From contig JAJDYL010000067.1 of NCBI GenBank assembly GCA_022825195.1, positions 1 to 61,246 of the forward strand: a stretch of DNA of 61,246 bases, in the 5' to 3' direction. This stretch comes from Alphaproteobacteria bacterium. GTDB taxonomy: Bacteria > Pseudomonadota > Alphaproteobacteria > Bin95. The position numbers and the translations under genes are program-made. The notes beneath the pieces were generated by a model, which was not told where the DNA came from, searched no databases, and was given only the letters and a program-made list of their open reading frames with translations. Positions 1 through 7,817 of this stretch are shown here, one piece after another. How positions within the stretch are numbered: the first letter of the stretch is position 1; the number at the start of each line of letters is the position of its first letter.

Positions 1-99
1 GCGCTTCGCCGTCACTACCCGAGGTAGGAGCCGGATGCGTTAGCGCGCACGTCCGGATCTGTGCGGGGGGCGCCGGGAAACCGGCGTCCCTACCGCGAC
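1..99 (+). mobile_element. 3' end of a group II intron (domains V and VI), cut by the window edge
   Basis: Positions 28-59 fold as a group II intron domain V: the 5' arm begins GAGCCGGATGCG with the AGC catalytic triad at 29-31, and the 3' arm ends GCACGTCCGGATC with a two-base bulge. Positions 61-99 follow as a domain VI-like hairpin (GCGCCGG, GAAA loop, CCGGCGT) with an unpaired A in the CCCTACCG stretch and an AC 3' end at about 98-99. Bacterial group II introns end AY. The codons at 1-27 end in TAG and could be the tail of the intron-encoded reverse transcriptase, but this is too short to prove. The rest of the intron lies outside the window. Fold and motif are seen; the identification rests on family knowledge. 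Confidence 0.68.
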
Positions 100-109
100 C
101 GCAGGGCCG

Positions 110-561
110 CATGACATTTCATGACACTTCGGCAGGGGTCCTGTCCGCCGCCTCGCGCACGCGGGCGCCCACGCGCCGCCGCGAAACGCGCGCGCGCATT
201 ATGCGCGGGAGAGGCACGCTCCTCCGGCAACCGGGTGTCCGGGACCATGGACGGAAAGGAGGCTGCGATGCCTTGCGAACGACCACCGGACCGGTGCAGA
301 CGGCCGGGGCGGGGACCGGCCCCATGACAAAACATGACATATCCTGACACTCCGGCAGGGGTGCCACCCGCCGCCTCGCGCACACGGGCGCACGCGCGTC
401 GTCGCGAAACGCGCGCCCATTGTGCGCGGGAGAGGGACGCGCCTCCGGCAGCGGGGCGTCCGGGACCAGGGACCGACAAGGAGGGTGCGATGCCTTGCGG
501 ACGGCTCCCGGAACGGCGCAAACGGCCGGGACGGAGACCGGCCCCATGACAAAACATGACA
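110..561 (+). repeat. Tandem repeat, two units of about 213 and 222 bp bounded by CATGACA motifs
   Basis: CATGACA pairs or triplets spaced exactly 10 bp apart start at 110, 323 and 545 and delimit two similar units. Both units contain CGCCGCCTCGCGCAC, a CGCGAAACGCGCGC block, a TGCGCGGGAGAGG block, GGGACCA, AAGGAGG, a GCGATGCCTTGCG stretch and GGGACCGGCCCC-like ends. Reading frames stay open on both strands because of GC content, and the translations are Arg/Pro/Ala-rich without family character, so I do not call genes. Related copies lie in inverse orientation near 16113-16345 and, more diverged, at 16410-16510. An AAGGAGG followed by ATG occurs in each unit but opens no recognisable protein. 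Confidence 0.8.
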
Positions 562-680
562 TTGCCGGGGTGTGTCTGCGCCTGCGGGGCAGGCGGCCCG
601 TCTTTCGCAATCGGGCGAAGGCGCTATCATCCGGCCCGAACCCGCAACAGCGAACGACCCGAAACCCAGGGGGGCTTTTC

Positions 681-1091
681 TTGTCCGACTACCAGAAATG
701 GATTCCCGTCCCGACGCCGGAAACGCAGCACTTCTGGGACGGCTGCCGGGACGGCAGGCTGCTGCTGCAGCGCTGCGGCGACACGGGCAGGGCCTATTTC
801 CCGCCGCGCCCGTTCAGCCCGTACACGGGCAGCCGCAATGTCTCGGTGTTCGAGGCGTCCGGGCGGGGCACGCTCTACAGCTATGTCATCAACCACCGGC
901 CGGCCAAGGGCTTCGAGGCGCCCTACGCCATCGCCATCGTCCAGTTGCCCGAAGGCGTGCGGATGATGACCAACATCGTGGAGTGCGAGCAGACGCCGGA
1001 GGCGCTCGAACTCGACATGCCGCTCGAGGTCTGCTTCGAGGAGATCGACGATGACATCTCGCTGCCGCTCTGGCGGCCGGCGCGCGGCTGA
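681..1091 (+). CDS. DUF35-type OB-fold protein, partner of the adjacent thiolase
   Basis: A 136-residue protein of the Zn-ribbon/OB-fold (DUF35) family, whose members bind thiolase-superfamily enzymes that act on acyl-CoA. A TTG at 681 preceded by AGGGGGGC is the best start; a longer frame extends upstream into the repeat but is not protein-like. The N-terminal helix (about 3-30, HFWDG) and the OB part (about 55-120, GRGTLYSYVINHRPAKGF) are typical. The usual zinc ribbon carries four cysteines, but here only C32 remains, so it probably binds no zinc. The gene ends 15 bp before the thiolase-like gene, a common operon pair. Exact substrate unknown. Confidence 0.8.
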   Translation: MSDYQKWIPVPTPETQHFWDGCRDGRLLLQRCGDTGRAYFPPRPFSPYTGSRNVSVFEASGRGTLYSYVINHRPAKGFEAPYAIAIVQLPEGVRMMTNIVECEQTPEALELDMPLEVCFEEIDDDISLPLWRPARG

Positions 1092-1106
1092 GGGGAGGGC
1101 AGGACC

Positions 1107-2267
1107 ATGACCTACAAGCCCGGCTCCGTCGCCATCGTCGGCGCCGCCGAGACCACCGACCTCGGCAAGCTGCCCGGCATCTCGCAACTCCAGCTTCATG
1201 CCGACGCCGCGCTCAATGCGATGGCGGATTGCGGCCTGAGGCCCGCCGACATCGACGGCATCGCGACCGCGCGCGAAGTCCCGACCGAGCTCGCCCACTA
1301 TCTCGGCATCGTGCCGAAATGGGTGGACGGCACGTCCGTCGGCGGCTGCTCCTTCATGATCCATGTGCGCCATGCCTGCGCCGCCATCGCGGCGGGGCTC
1401 TGCAACACGGTGCTCATCACCCACGGCGAGAGCGGCCGTTCGCAGATCGGCCGGCCCGTGCAGGGCGTCGGCCCCTCGACGCAGGAAGGCCAGTTCCAGA
1501 TGCCCTACGGGCCGCTCGGGCCGCCGACCATGTTCACCATCCCGGTGCTGCGCTACCTCAAGACCTACGGCGTCGGCATCGAGAAGGTCGCCAATGTCGG
1601 CGTCGTGCAGCGCAAATGGGCGGGCTTCCACCCGCGCGCCAGCTTCCGCGACCCGATCACCATCGACGACGTGCTGAACTCGCGCATGATCGCCTGGCCG
1701 TTCCGGCTGCTGATGTGCTGCCTCGTCACCGACGGCGGCGGCGCGCTCATCCTGACGAAGGCCGACCGGGCGTCGAGCTTTCCGACGAAGCCCGTCTATA
1801 TCCGGGGCATCGGCGAGAGCGTGGAGACGAGCCTCATCAGCCAGATGGAGGACTTCACCTCCTCGCGCGCCTTCCGGGTCGCAGGGCGCACCGCCTTCGA
1901 GAGCGCCGGCATCACGCACAGGGACGTGGACCACCTGATGATCTACGACGCCTTCGCGCACCTGCCGATCTACGGCCTGGAGGACCTGGGCTTCTGCGGG
2001 CGCGGCGAGGCCGGCGACTTCATCTGGGACGGCAACACCGCACCGGGCGCGACGGGGTCCGACGCCCTGCCGCTCAACACGAATGGCGGCGGCCTCTCCT
2101 ACATGCATTCCGGCATGTACGGCATGTATGCGCTGCAGGAGAGCGTGCGCCAGATGCGCGGAACCTCGCCCGCCCAGGTCGAGGGCGCGGAACTCTCCGT
2201 CTGCCACGGGGTCGGCGGCATGTTCGCGGCCTCCGGCACGGTGGTGATGTCCAGCCAGCCGGCCTGA
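1107..2267 (+). CDS. Thiolase-superfamily protein (acetyl-CoA acetyltransferase / SCP2-thiolase type)
   Basis: A 386-residue cytoplasmic protein of the SCP2-type thiolase family, with an N-terminal VAIVGAAETTDLGKL segment, a GGCSFM nucleophile-region motif near residue 75, and C-terminal NTNGGGLSYMHSG and CHGVGGMFAASG loops that carry the His and Gly of the active site. Family members condense or cleave acyl-CoA thioesters, often for side chains of steroid-like or branched compounds. The preceding OB-fold gene is its likely structural partner. ATG at 1107 is preceded by GAGGGGAGGGCAGG. Substrate cannot be assigned from sequence. Confidence 0.85.
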   Translation: MTYKPGSVAIVGAAETTDLGKLPGISQLQLHADAALNAMADCGLRPADIDGIATAREVPTELAHYLGIVPKWVDGTSVGGCSFMIHVRHACAAIAAGLCNTVLITHGESGRSQIGRPVQGVGPSTQEGQFQMPYGPLGPPTMFTIPVLRYLKTYGVGIEKVANVGVVQRKWAGFHPRASFRDPITIDDVLNSRMIAWPFRLLMCCLVTDGGGALILTKADRASSFPTKPVYIRGIGESVETSLISQMEDFTSSRAFRVAGRTAFESAGITHRDVDHLMIYDAFAHLPIYGLEDLGFCGRGEAGDFIWDGNTAPGATGSDALPLNTNGGGLSYMHSGMYGMYALQESVRQMRGTSPAQVEGAELSVCHGVGGMFAASGTVVMSSQPA

Positions 2268-2289
2268 CCGGCGGCGGGGCGCGCCCGTC

Positions 2290-2958
2290 ATGGACCTTGC
2301 CGGCCGCGTCCTCTACCGCGACGGCCTCGTCCTGGTCATCGACAAGCCCGCCGGGGTCCCGGTCCATGCCGGCCCCGGCGGCGGCCCCAGCCTGGAAGAG
2401 GGGTTCGACAGCCTGCGCTTCGGCTGGAAGCGCCCGCCCGCGCTCGCCCACCGGCTCGACCGGGAGACGAGCGGCTGCCTCGTGCTGGGCCAGCATCCGA
2501 AGGCGCTCAGGCGGCTCGGCAGGCTGTTCGCGTCGGGCCGCGTGAAGAAGACCTACTGGGCCTGGGTGGCGGGCGCGCCGGCGGAAGAGGCCGGCCTCAT
2601 CGACGCGCCGTTGCTGAAATGCAGCACGCGCGCCGGCGGCTGGTCCATGCGGGTGGACGGGCAGGGCAAGCAGGCCGCCACGCGCTACCGGGTGCTGGAA
2701 CGGCGGGAGGACGGGACCGCCCGGATCGAATGCCGGCCGCTGACGGGCCGCACGCACCAGATCCGCGTTCACCTCGCGCATCTCGGCTGCCCGGTCCTGG
2801 GCGACAAGCGCTATGGCGGGCCGGCGGCCCCGCGCACGCTGCTGCACGCCCGCGCCATATCCCTGCCGCTCTACGAGGGTCGGGAGCCGGTTGCGGCGGA
2901 AGCGCCGCTGCCGGCGGATATTTCCGGTTTCCTCGACCGGGCGGCCGCTCAGGTGTAG
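2290..2958 (+). CDS. RluA-family RNA pseudouridine synthase
   Basis: A 222-residue member of the RluA/RsuA-type pseudouridine synthases, which isomerise uridines in rRNA or tRNA. The catalytic motif HRLDRETSG is at 54-62 with the nucleophilic Asp at about 57. LTGRTHQIRVHLAHLGCPVLGD near residue 155 is the conserved C-terminal block. No S4 RNA-binding domain precedes the catalytic domain, so it resembles the short RluA/TruC-like forms. It starts 22 bp after the thiolase-like gene, and its last 10 bp overlap the 3' end of the opposite-strand deacetylase gene. Confidence 0.88.
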   Translation: MDLAGRVLYRDGLVLVIDKPAGVPVHAGPGGGPSLEEGFDSLRFGWKRPPALAHRLDRETSGCLVLGQHPKALRRLGRLFASGRVKKTYWAWVAGAPAEEAGLIDAPLLKCSTRAGGWSMRVDGQGKQAATRYRVLERREDGTARIECRPLTGRTHQIRVHLAHLGCPVLGDKRYGGPAAPRTLLHARAISLPLYEGREPVAAEAPLPADISGFLDRAAAQV

Positions 2959-3917
2959 ACGAACTCCAGCGAGCGGTCGGGCTCGGCGAGCACCAGGTCC
3001 ACGACGGTCTCGATGGTGCTGCCGACGGGCTCCATGCCGGCCGCCTTCGCGGCGTCGGTCATCGCCTGCATCGCCCGGACGAAGTTCCGGCACACGCGGT
3101 CGTCCGGGTCGGTGAAGTCGTTGTCATTGTGCGTGAGCAGGTTGATGACCGGGATCGTCGCGCCGCGCTCCCGGGTCTGGCTGACGATGTTGGCGGCGAT
3201 CCTGTCGTAATCGGCGGATTGCCAGTCGGGCCGCATGTCCCAGTGGCTGACGACGGTGTTGGCGTCCAGCGAGGCCGTCGCCGGATCGACGTCCCGCCAC
3301 TGGGCGCCGACCGACACGCGGGTCTCGGAGAAGTCCACCGCGATCGGCATGTTCGCGAAGGGCAGGCTGCCGACGAGCTGGCGGAAAATCGGGTGGGCCC
3401 GGTGGGGATCGGGCGCAGCACCCGTCCAGATGGCGTTCAGGCGCGGCCAGATCCGGCCGGGCGCGGAGCAGGAGCCGCCCCGGAAGCCCAGATCGGTGAG
3501 GACCTGGTACATGAAGTCGTTCCCGGAGAAGGTGCCGGGGCGGAAATAGAGGGGGCGGCGGCCCATGCCGGACTGCCACATCGCGATCGCCTCGGAAACC
3601 GCGGCCCGCATTTCGCGTTCGCCGAGGCCGCCGAAATGGGCCTTGTATTTGCCGTCGCCGAACTTCCAGGGATGGAGGTGCAGGCCCTCGACGCAGCAGC
3701 CCCGGCCCTTCAGCTCCTCGAACAGCCCGGACTGCTCGACCGTCACTTCGGGGTGGATGAAGAAGGTGACCGGGAAGCCGAATTCGCCGGCGCGCTCCGC
3801 ATAGCCCCGGATGAACTTCTCGCCCTCGGCCCAGCTCTGCGGCCCGGTCGCCGTCGGGTGGGTGTCCGGCGTCGGCGGCTCGACATCCATGGTGATGACG
3901 ACATGCAGCTTGTCCAT
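2949..3917 (-). CDS. Polysaccharide-deacetylase-like protein (NodB fold)
   Basis: A 322-residue protein beginning MDKLHVVITMDVEPP. The Asp/Glu of TMDVEPP and the later EGLHLHPW block (about residues 110-120) look like the metal-binding Asp and His-x-His of NodB-type carbohydrate esterases. GRRPLYFRPGTFSGNDF matches the RxPxG-type conserved loop of the family. I chose the ATG at 3917 because the longer in-frame extension is low-complexity and lies in the divergent promoter region of the TRAP operon. No signal peptide, so it is probably cytoplasmic. It could act on a small molecule rather than a glycan; substrate unknown. Confidence 0.72.
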   Translation of the reverse strand: MDKLHVVITMDVEPPTPDTHPTATGPQSWAEGEKFIRGYAERAGEFGFPVTFFIHPEVTVEQSGLFEELKGRGCCVEGLHLHPWKFGDGKYKAHFGGLGEREMRAAVSEAIAMWQSGMGRRPLYFRPGTFSGNDFMYQVLTDLGFRGGSCSAPGRIWPRLNAIWTGAAPDPHRAHPIFRQLVGSLPFANMPIAVDFSETRVSVGAQWRDVDPATASLDANTVVSHWDMRPDWQSADYDRIAANIVSQTRERGATIPVINLLTHNDNDFTDPDDRVCRNFVRAMQAMTDAAKAAGMEPVGSTIETVVDLVLAEPDRSLEFVYT

Positions 3918-4023
3918 GGGGCGGCGTCCTCCGGATCGGTTGGCGGCGAAGGTGCGGCGGATGCCCGGCGCTGTCAAATGACGGTCCGGAACGGCGTCCG
4001 GCGGATTGCCGGCGCCCAAAGCC

Positions 4024-4053
4024 TTGACGGTAGCCGAAAGGGCTGTCCAGAAT
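4024..4053 (+). promoter_or_regulatory. Candidate promoter of the first TRAP operon
   Basis: TTGACG at 4024-4029 and CAGAAT at 4048-4053 are separated by 18 bp and lie 36 bp upstream of the dctP-type ATG at 4090, in a divergent intergenic region. This is a sigma-70-like match only. Confidence 0.3.
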
Positions 4054-4089
4054 GTCGCACCTGCCACAACACCAATGGAGACGAGGGAC

Positions 4090-5106
4090 ATGCGTAATCC
4101 CGTTTTATCCGGACTCTTTGTGGCTGTCGCAGCCTTGGGACTGTTGCTGGTCCCCACCGGTCCGTCCGCGGCGGAAGCCGAGGTCGTCTGGCGCCAGGCG
4201 ACCGAGCAGCCCCCCGACAGCCTCGAGGGGCGCGGCCATCAGAAATTTGCCGAATTGGTCAAGGAGTATTCAGGCGGCAGGATGGAGATTCAGATCTTTC
4301 CGTCCGAGCAGCTCGGGTCGAAGGACGCGGTCATAGACCAGCTCGCGGCCGGCACCATCCACATCTACAATTCGACCGCCGCCTATCTCCAGAAATGGGA
4401 GCCGGCGATCAAGTTCATCTCCGCGCCGTTCCTGTTCGAGAGCCGGGAACACTGGGCCCGCTTCATGGAGACCGACCTCGTCAAGGGCTGGATCGGGACC
4501 GTCGAGGAAAAGGGCGGCATCACGCTGATCGGAAACTATGTTTCCTGGCCGCGCGGTTCCTACCGGGTGATGGTCTCGCAGAAGCCCATCAACTCGCTCG
4601 CGGACGTCCAGGGCCTGAAGCTGCGCATGCATCCCGACAAGCTGGCCGTGGCCGCCTGGACCAAGCTGGGCGCCGAGGTGCGGGTGCTCGGCTGGACGGA
4701 CGTCTACGAATCCCTCGGCCGCGGTATCGTCGAAGCGGTGAACTCGCCGGCGGCATTGGTCGAGTCGATGAAGTTCTACGAGCACGCCAACCACATCACC
4801 CGGCACGAGGAATACCACCAGAGCGTCGGCTACATGGCCAACGCCGAAGCCTATCACGGCCTGCCGGCGGACCTGCGGGACGCCGTGGACCGGGCGCATG
4901 CGGATTCCGGCGCATACGAGGCGCAGCTTCTCGACGAGAATACGCAGAAGTCGCTCGACAGGGTGCTCGCGCAGGGCGTGGAGTATTCCGAGAGCCTCGA
5001 CCGCGGGCCGTTCATCGAGTCTATGCGGGAATACTACACGGCCGAGGCGGAAGCCGGCCGGTTGCCGGAAGGGTTCCTCGAAGCCGTGGAGCAGGCCCGG
5101 CAGTAA
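4090..5106 (+). CDS. TRAP transporter substrate-binding protein (DctP family)
   Basis: A 338-residue periplasmic solute-binding protein of a tripartite ATP-independent transporter. Residues 1-30 are a signal peptide (hydrophobic FVAVAALGLLLVP, then Ala-rich cleavage region). The mature protein has DctP features: a GHQKFAELVKEYSGGRME start, an LKLRMHP block with the carboxylate-binding Arg, and the VEAVNSPAAL segment. The start at 4090 follows GGAGACGAGGGAC; 4075 is an in-frame alternative. The dctQ- and dctM-type genes follow at 51 and 18 bp. Substrates of such systems are usually organic acids; the opposite-strand hydroxyacid/amino-acid genes downstream may use the same substrate, which is inference. 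Confidence 0.9.
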   Translation: MRNPVLSGLFVAVAALGLLLVPTGPSAAEAEVVWRQATEQPPDSLEGRGHQKFAELVKEYSGGRMEIQIFPSEQLGSKDAVIDQLAAGTIHIYNSTAAYLQKWEPAIKFISAPFLFESREHWARFMETDLVKGWIGTVEEKGGITLIGNYVSWPRGSYRVMVSQKPINSLADVQGLKLRMHPDKLAVAAWTKLGAEVRVLGWTDVYESLGRGIVEAVNSPAALVESMKFYEHANHITRHEEYHQSVGYMANAEAYHGLPADLRDAVDRAHADSGAYEAQLLDENTQKSLDRVLAQGVEYSESLDRGPFIESMREYYTAEAEAGRLPEGFLEAVEQARQ

Positions 5107-5157
5107 GCCGTCGCAGCCGGCGGCCGGATCGACCGGTACCAGGGGGAGGCGGGCGCG

Positions 5158-5667
5158 TTGGTGGCGCAGGTCGAGCGGCTGCTCGCTGTTTGCGAACGCC
5201 TGTTCTGGGCAATCGCCAATATCTGCCTCCTCCTGATGCTGGCGGCGAACATGCTGCAGATCGCCCGGCGCGCGATCTTCGACAAGGGCATTCCGCTGGT
5301 CTTTCCCTGGACGGTGTTCCTGTTCGTCTGGATGTGCTTCTTTGGCTGGTACGTGGTCTATCGCCACGCCTCGGACATCACCGTGGACTTCATGATCGAC
5401 CGGCTGGGCGCAGGCGCGCACAGGGTCACCCGGTACTTCGTCAACCTGCTCGTCATTGCGCTCATGATCGTCCTGCTCTGGCACGGGCCGCAGGTGCTCA
5501 GCCAGCAGTTCGGCGACGTCATCGAACTGGTGGAGCTGGAGCGGTGGGTGCAGACGCTGCCGCTGTTCATCTCCAGCGCCCTCATCATGGTCCATGCGGC
5601 CATGGACATCTGGCTCGCCAGCCAGGGCGTTCCGCCCCGGCGGTCCGACGCCCCGACCCATTTCTGA
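5158..5667 (+). CDS. TRAP transporter small membrane subunit (DctQ family)
   Basis: A 169-residue integral membrane protein with four predicted transmembrane helices (about 15-37, 47-68, 90-112, 130-150). It contains the DctQ-type WMCFFGWYVVYRHASDITVD block after helix 2. It begins at TTG 5158 or GTG 5161, preceded by AGGGGGAGGC. It links the periplasmic binding protein upstream with the large permease downstream. Confidence 0.88.
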   Translation: MVAQVERLLAVCERLFWAIANICLLLMLAANMLQIARRAIFDKGIPLVFPWTVFLFVWMCFFGWYVVYRHASDITVDFMIDRLGAGAHRVTRYFVNLLVIALMIVLLWHGPQVLSQQFGDVIELVELERWVQTLPLFISSALIMVHAAMDIWLASQGVPPRRSDAPTHF

Positions 5668-5685
5668 CCGACGGGGAGCCAAGTC

Positions 5686-6975
5686 ATGGGCTGGGTGCTG
5701 TTCATCGGGTTCATCGTCCTAATCCTGCTCCGCGTGCCCATCACGATGGCGATGGGCATGGCGGTGCTTGCCGCGGTCGTGACGGCGGGATTCGGCGACC
5801 AGCTCTACATCATGCCGCGCATGGTGGCGGACGGCGTGGAGAACCCCGCGCTCCTGGCGGTGCCGTTCTTCATCATGGCCGGAAACCTGATGAACGCCGT
5901 CGGCATGACGGACAAGATCTTCAACTTCGCAAGCTCCGTTGTCGGCCATTTCCGCGCCGGGCTCGCCCAGGTCAACGTGCTCGCCTCCATGATCTTCGCC
6001 GGGGTCTCGGGCTCGGCGGTGGCCGACATGGCCGGCCTCGGCACGGTCGAGGTCAAGGCCATGCGGGAGCGCGGCTATCCGGTGGAATATGCAGGCGCGC
6101 TCACCATCGCGACGGCCTGTATCGGCCCCATCATTCCGCCCTCGATCGCGCTCGTGATCTACGGCTATCTCGCCAACACCTCGATCGGGCGGCTGTTCCT
6201 CGGCGGCGTGGTCCCCGGCATCCTCATCGGCCTGTCGCTGATGCTCTACAACCGGTTCATGGCGACCCGCCGGGACTTCCCGCGCGAGCCGCGCGCCAGC
6301 GTCCGGGAGGTTGCGACGCACGCCGTGGACGGCATTGCGGCGCTCGTCGCGCCGGCGATCATCCTCGGCGCCATCGTTACCGGCTATACCACCGCGACCG
6401 AGGCCGGCGTGCTGGCCTGCGCCTATTCGCTGCTGCTGGGACTCGTTTACCGGACGCTCACTTTCGCAAAGCTCTGGGACGCCACCACGCGGACCCTCAA
6501 GGTGACGGCCGTCATCATGATGATTATCGGCTTCTCGCACGTGATGGGCTGGCTGCTGGCCATCGAGCAGCTGCCGCAGGCGATGGCCGAGGCGGTGCTG
6601 CTGACCACCGAGAACCGCCACGTGTTCCTCGCGCTGCTGATCGTCTTCCTGCTGGCGATCGGCTGCGTCGTCGAAGGCGTGCCGGCGAAGATCATCCTCA
6701 TCCCGATCCTGCTGCCGATCATCGACCAGTTCGGGATCGACCGGGTGCATTTCGGCCTGATTATCGTCTATGCCCTGCTGCTGGGCCTGGCGACGCCGCC
6801 CATGGGCGTCGGCGTCTACATCATGGTGGGAATCACCGGCAAGTCGTTCGAGCAGCTCACCCTTGCGGTGCTGCCGTTCCTCATCCCGCTGTCGATCGTG
6901 CTGATCCTGATCACCTACATTCCGGAACTGACGCTCTGGCTGCCCGACCTCATCATGGGGCCGCAGAAATACTGA
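5686..6975 (+). CDS. TRAP transporter large permease subunit (DctM family)
   Basis: A 429-residue permease with 12 or more hydrophobic helices and family motifs such as PFFIMAGNLMN, the SGSAVADMAGLGTVEVKAM region and CIGPIIPPSIALVIYG. It performs sodium-coupled import with the small subunit. It starts 18 bp after the dctQ-type gene behind GGGGAGCC. Its stop codon lies within an inverted repeat shared with the convergent DUF1445 gene. Confidence 0.93.
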   Translation: MGWVLFIGFIVLILLRVPITMAMGMAVLAAVVTAGFGDQLYIMPRMVADGVENPALLAVPFFIMAGNLMNAVGMTDKIFNFASSVVGHFRAGLAQVNVLASMIFAGVSGSAVADMAGLGTVEVKAMRERGYPVEYAGALTIATACIGPIIPPSIALVIYGYLANTSIGRLFLGGVVPGILIGLSLMLYNRFMATRRDFPREPRASVREVATHAVDGIAALVAPAIILGAIVTGYTTATEAGVLACAYSLLLGLVYRTLTFAKLWDATTRTLKVTAVIMMIIGFSHVMGWLLAIEQLPQAMAEAVLLTTENRHVFLALLIVFLLAIGCVVEGVPAKIILIPILLPIIDQFGIDRVHFGLIIVYALLLGLATPPMGVGVYIMVGITGKSFEQLTLAVLPFLIPLSIVLILITYIPELTLWLPDLIMGPQKY

Positions 6976-6995
6976 CCGTCCGCTCCGAGCGGTCA
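6973..6995. terminator. Inverted repeat between convergent genes, possible bidirectional terminator
   Basis: TGACCG at 6973-6978 pairs with CGGTCA at 6990-6995, with an 11-base GC-rich centre. The outer triplets are the stop codons of the TRAP permease (plus) and the DUF1445 gene (minus). No U-tract follows on either strand, so terminator function is only suggested. Confidence 0.3.
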
Positions 6996-7817
6996 GGCGG
7001 CGTCACGCGTCGGGTCGATGACGGGCAGATCCGTCACGAACATGTGGCCGGGCTTGTGGGTAATCATTTCCGGAATGCGGACGGCGCGCGCGACGGCCTG
7101 GGCGGTGATGCCGCACGCCCAGAACACCGGAACCTCGCCGGGACCGACGGCATTGGGTTTGCCCCAGTCGATCCGGGCCAGGTCTTCGATGCCGATGCCG
7201 GCCGGATCGCCAACATGCAGCGGCGCCCCGTGCGAGCGGGGAAACCGGCCGGTGATCCCGATGACCTTTACCAGGAGCGTCTCCGGTATCGGCCGCATGC
7301 TCACCACCTGGGGGCCGTGGAAGACGCCGGCCGGGCGGCACCGGATGCTCGAAACATACTGGGACGGCCAGGCTTCCTCCCGAATGAGATGCGGCAGCGG
7401 AATTCCGGCCTCCAGCATCACCTGATCCACCGAAAGGTTGCAGCCGGTGAGGAAGGCCACATGGTCGTCCCGCCACAAGTGCCGGATGTCCGTCAGGTCC
7501 TCCACCGCCTCGCCGTCGCGGTACACCCGGTAGGCGGGAACGTCCGTGCGGATGTCGGCGCCGGGCGCGCTCAGGGCAGGCTCCGGGTCGCCCGGATCGG
7601 TCACGTCGATCAAGGGCAGCGGCTTGGGGTTGCGCTGGCAAAAGCGCATGAAATCGAAGGCGTGGCGTTCCGGCAGGATCGCGATATTGGCCTGCTCGCA
7701 GCCGAGCGCGAGGCGCTTGCTGTTGCCCGTCCAGCGTCCTTCCCGAATGACTTGGCGCACCTCGGTCGGGCGACGGCGCTCCAGGTCGGCGCGGGAGACG
7801 GCCGCCCGTTCCGTCAC
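6993..7817 (-). CDS. DUF1445 / D-glutamate cyclase-like putative hydro-lyase
   Basis: A 274-residue protein of the DUF1445 (UPF0317, YcsI-like) family, whose vertebrate member is a D-glutamate cyclase; bacterial members are often named putative hydro-lyases. Family features are the ERAAVSRADLERRRPTEVRQ-like N-terminal region (VRxxIR), FLTGCNLSVDQVMLEAGIP, and the C-terminal PVFWACGITAQ and KPGHMFVTDL blocks, which include the Cys and the His of the family signature. The start is GTG at 7817, whose GTGA overlaps the stop of the M20-like gene, so translation is coupled. The context of D-hydroxyacid- and amino-acid-type enzymes fits a role in D-amino acid or hydroxyacid breakdown, but substrate is unproven. 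Confidence 0.85.
   Translation of the reverse strand: MTERAAVSRADLERRRPTEVRQVIREGRWTGNSKRLALGCEQANIAILPERHAFDFMRFCQRNPKPLPLIDVTDPGDPEPALSAPGADIRTDVPAYRVYRDGEAVEDLTDIRHLWRDDHVAFLTGCNLSVDQVMLEAGIPLPHLIREEAWPSQYVSSIRCRPAGVFHGPQVVSMRPIPETLLVKVIGITGRFPRSHGAPLHVGDPAGIGIEDLARIDWGKPNAVGPGEVPVFWACGITAQAVARAVRIPEMITHKPGHMFVTDLPVIDPTRDAA

Noticed and set aside
110..561. CRISPR array
   Set aside because: Only two units of about 215 bp with no short regular repeats and spacers, and no cas genes.
90..630. Several long open frames on both strands across the tandem repeat
   Set aside because: They arise from GC-rich repeated DNA; the translations are Arg/Pro/Ala-rich, repeat themselves with the unit, and match no family.
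627..2291. Long minus-strand frame opposite the OB-fold/thiolase genes
   Set aside because: A shadow of the real genes in GC-rich DNA; its sequence is His/Arg/Ala-rich without domains. The same applies to other frames over 1 kb opposite sucA, lpd and thrS.
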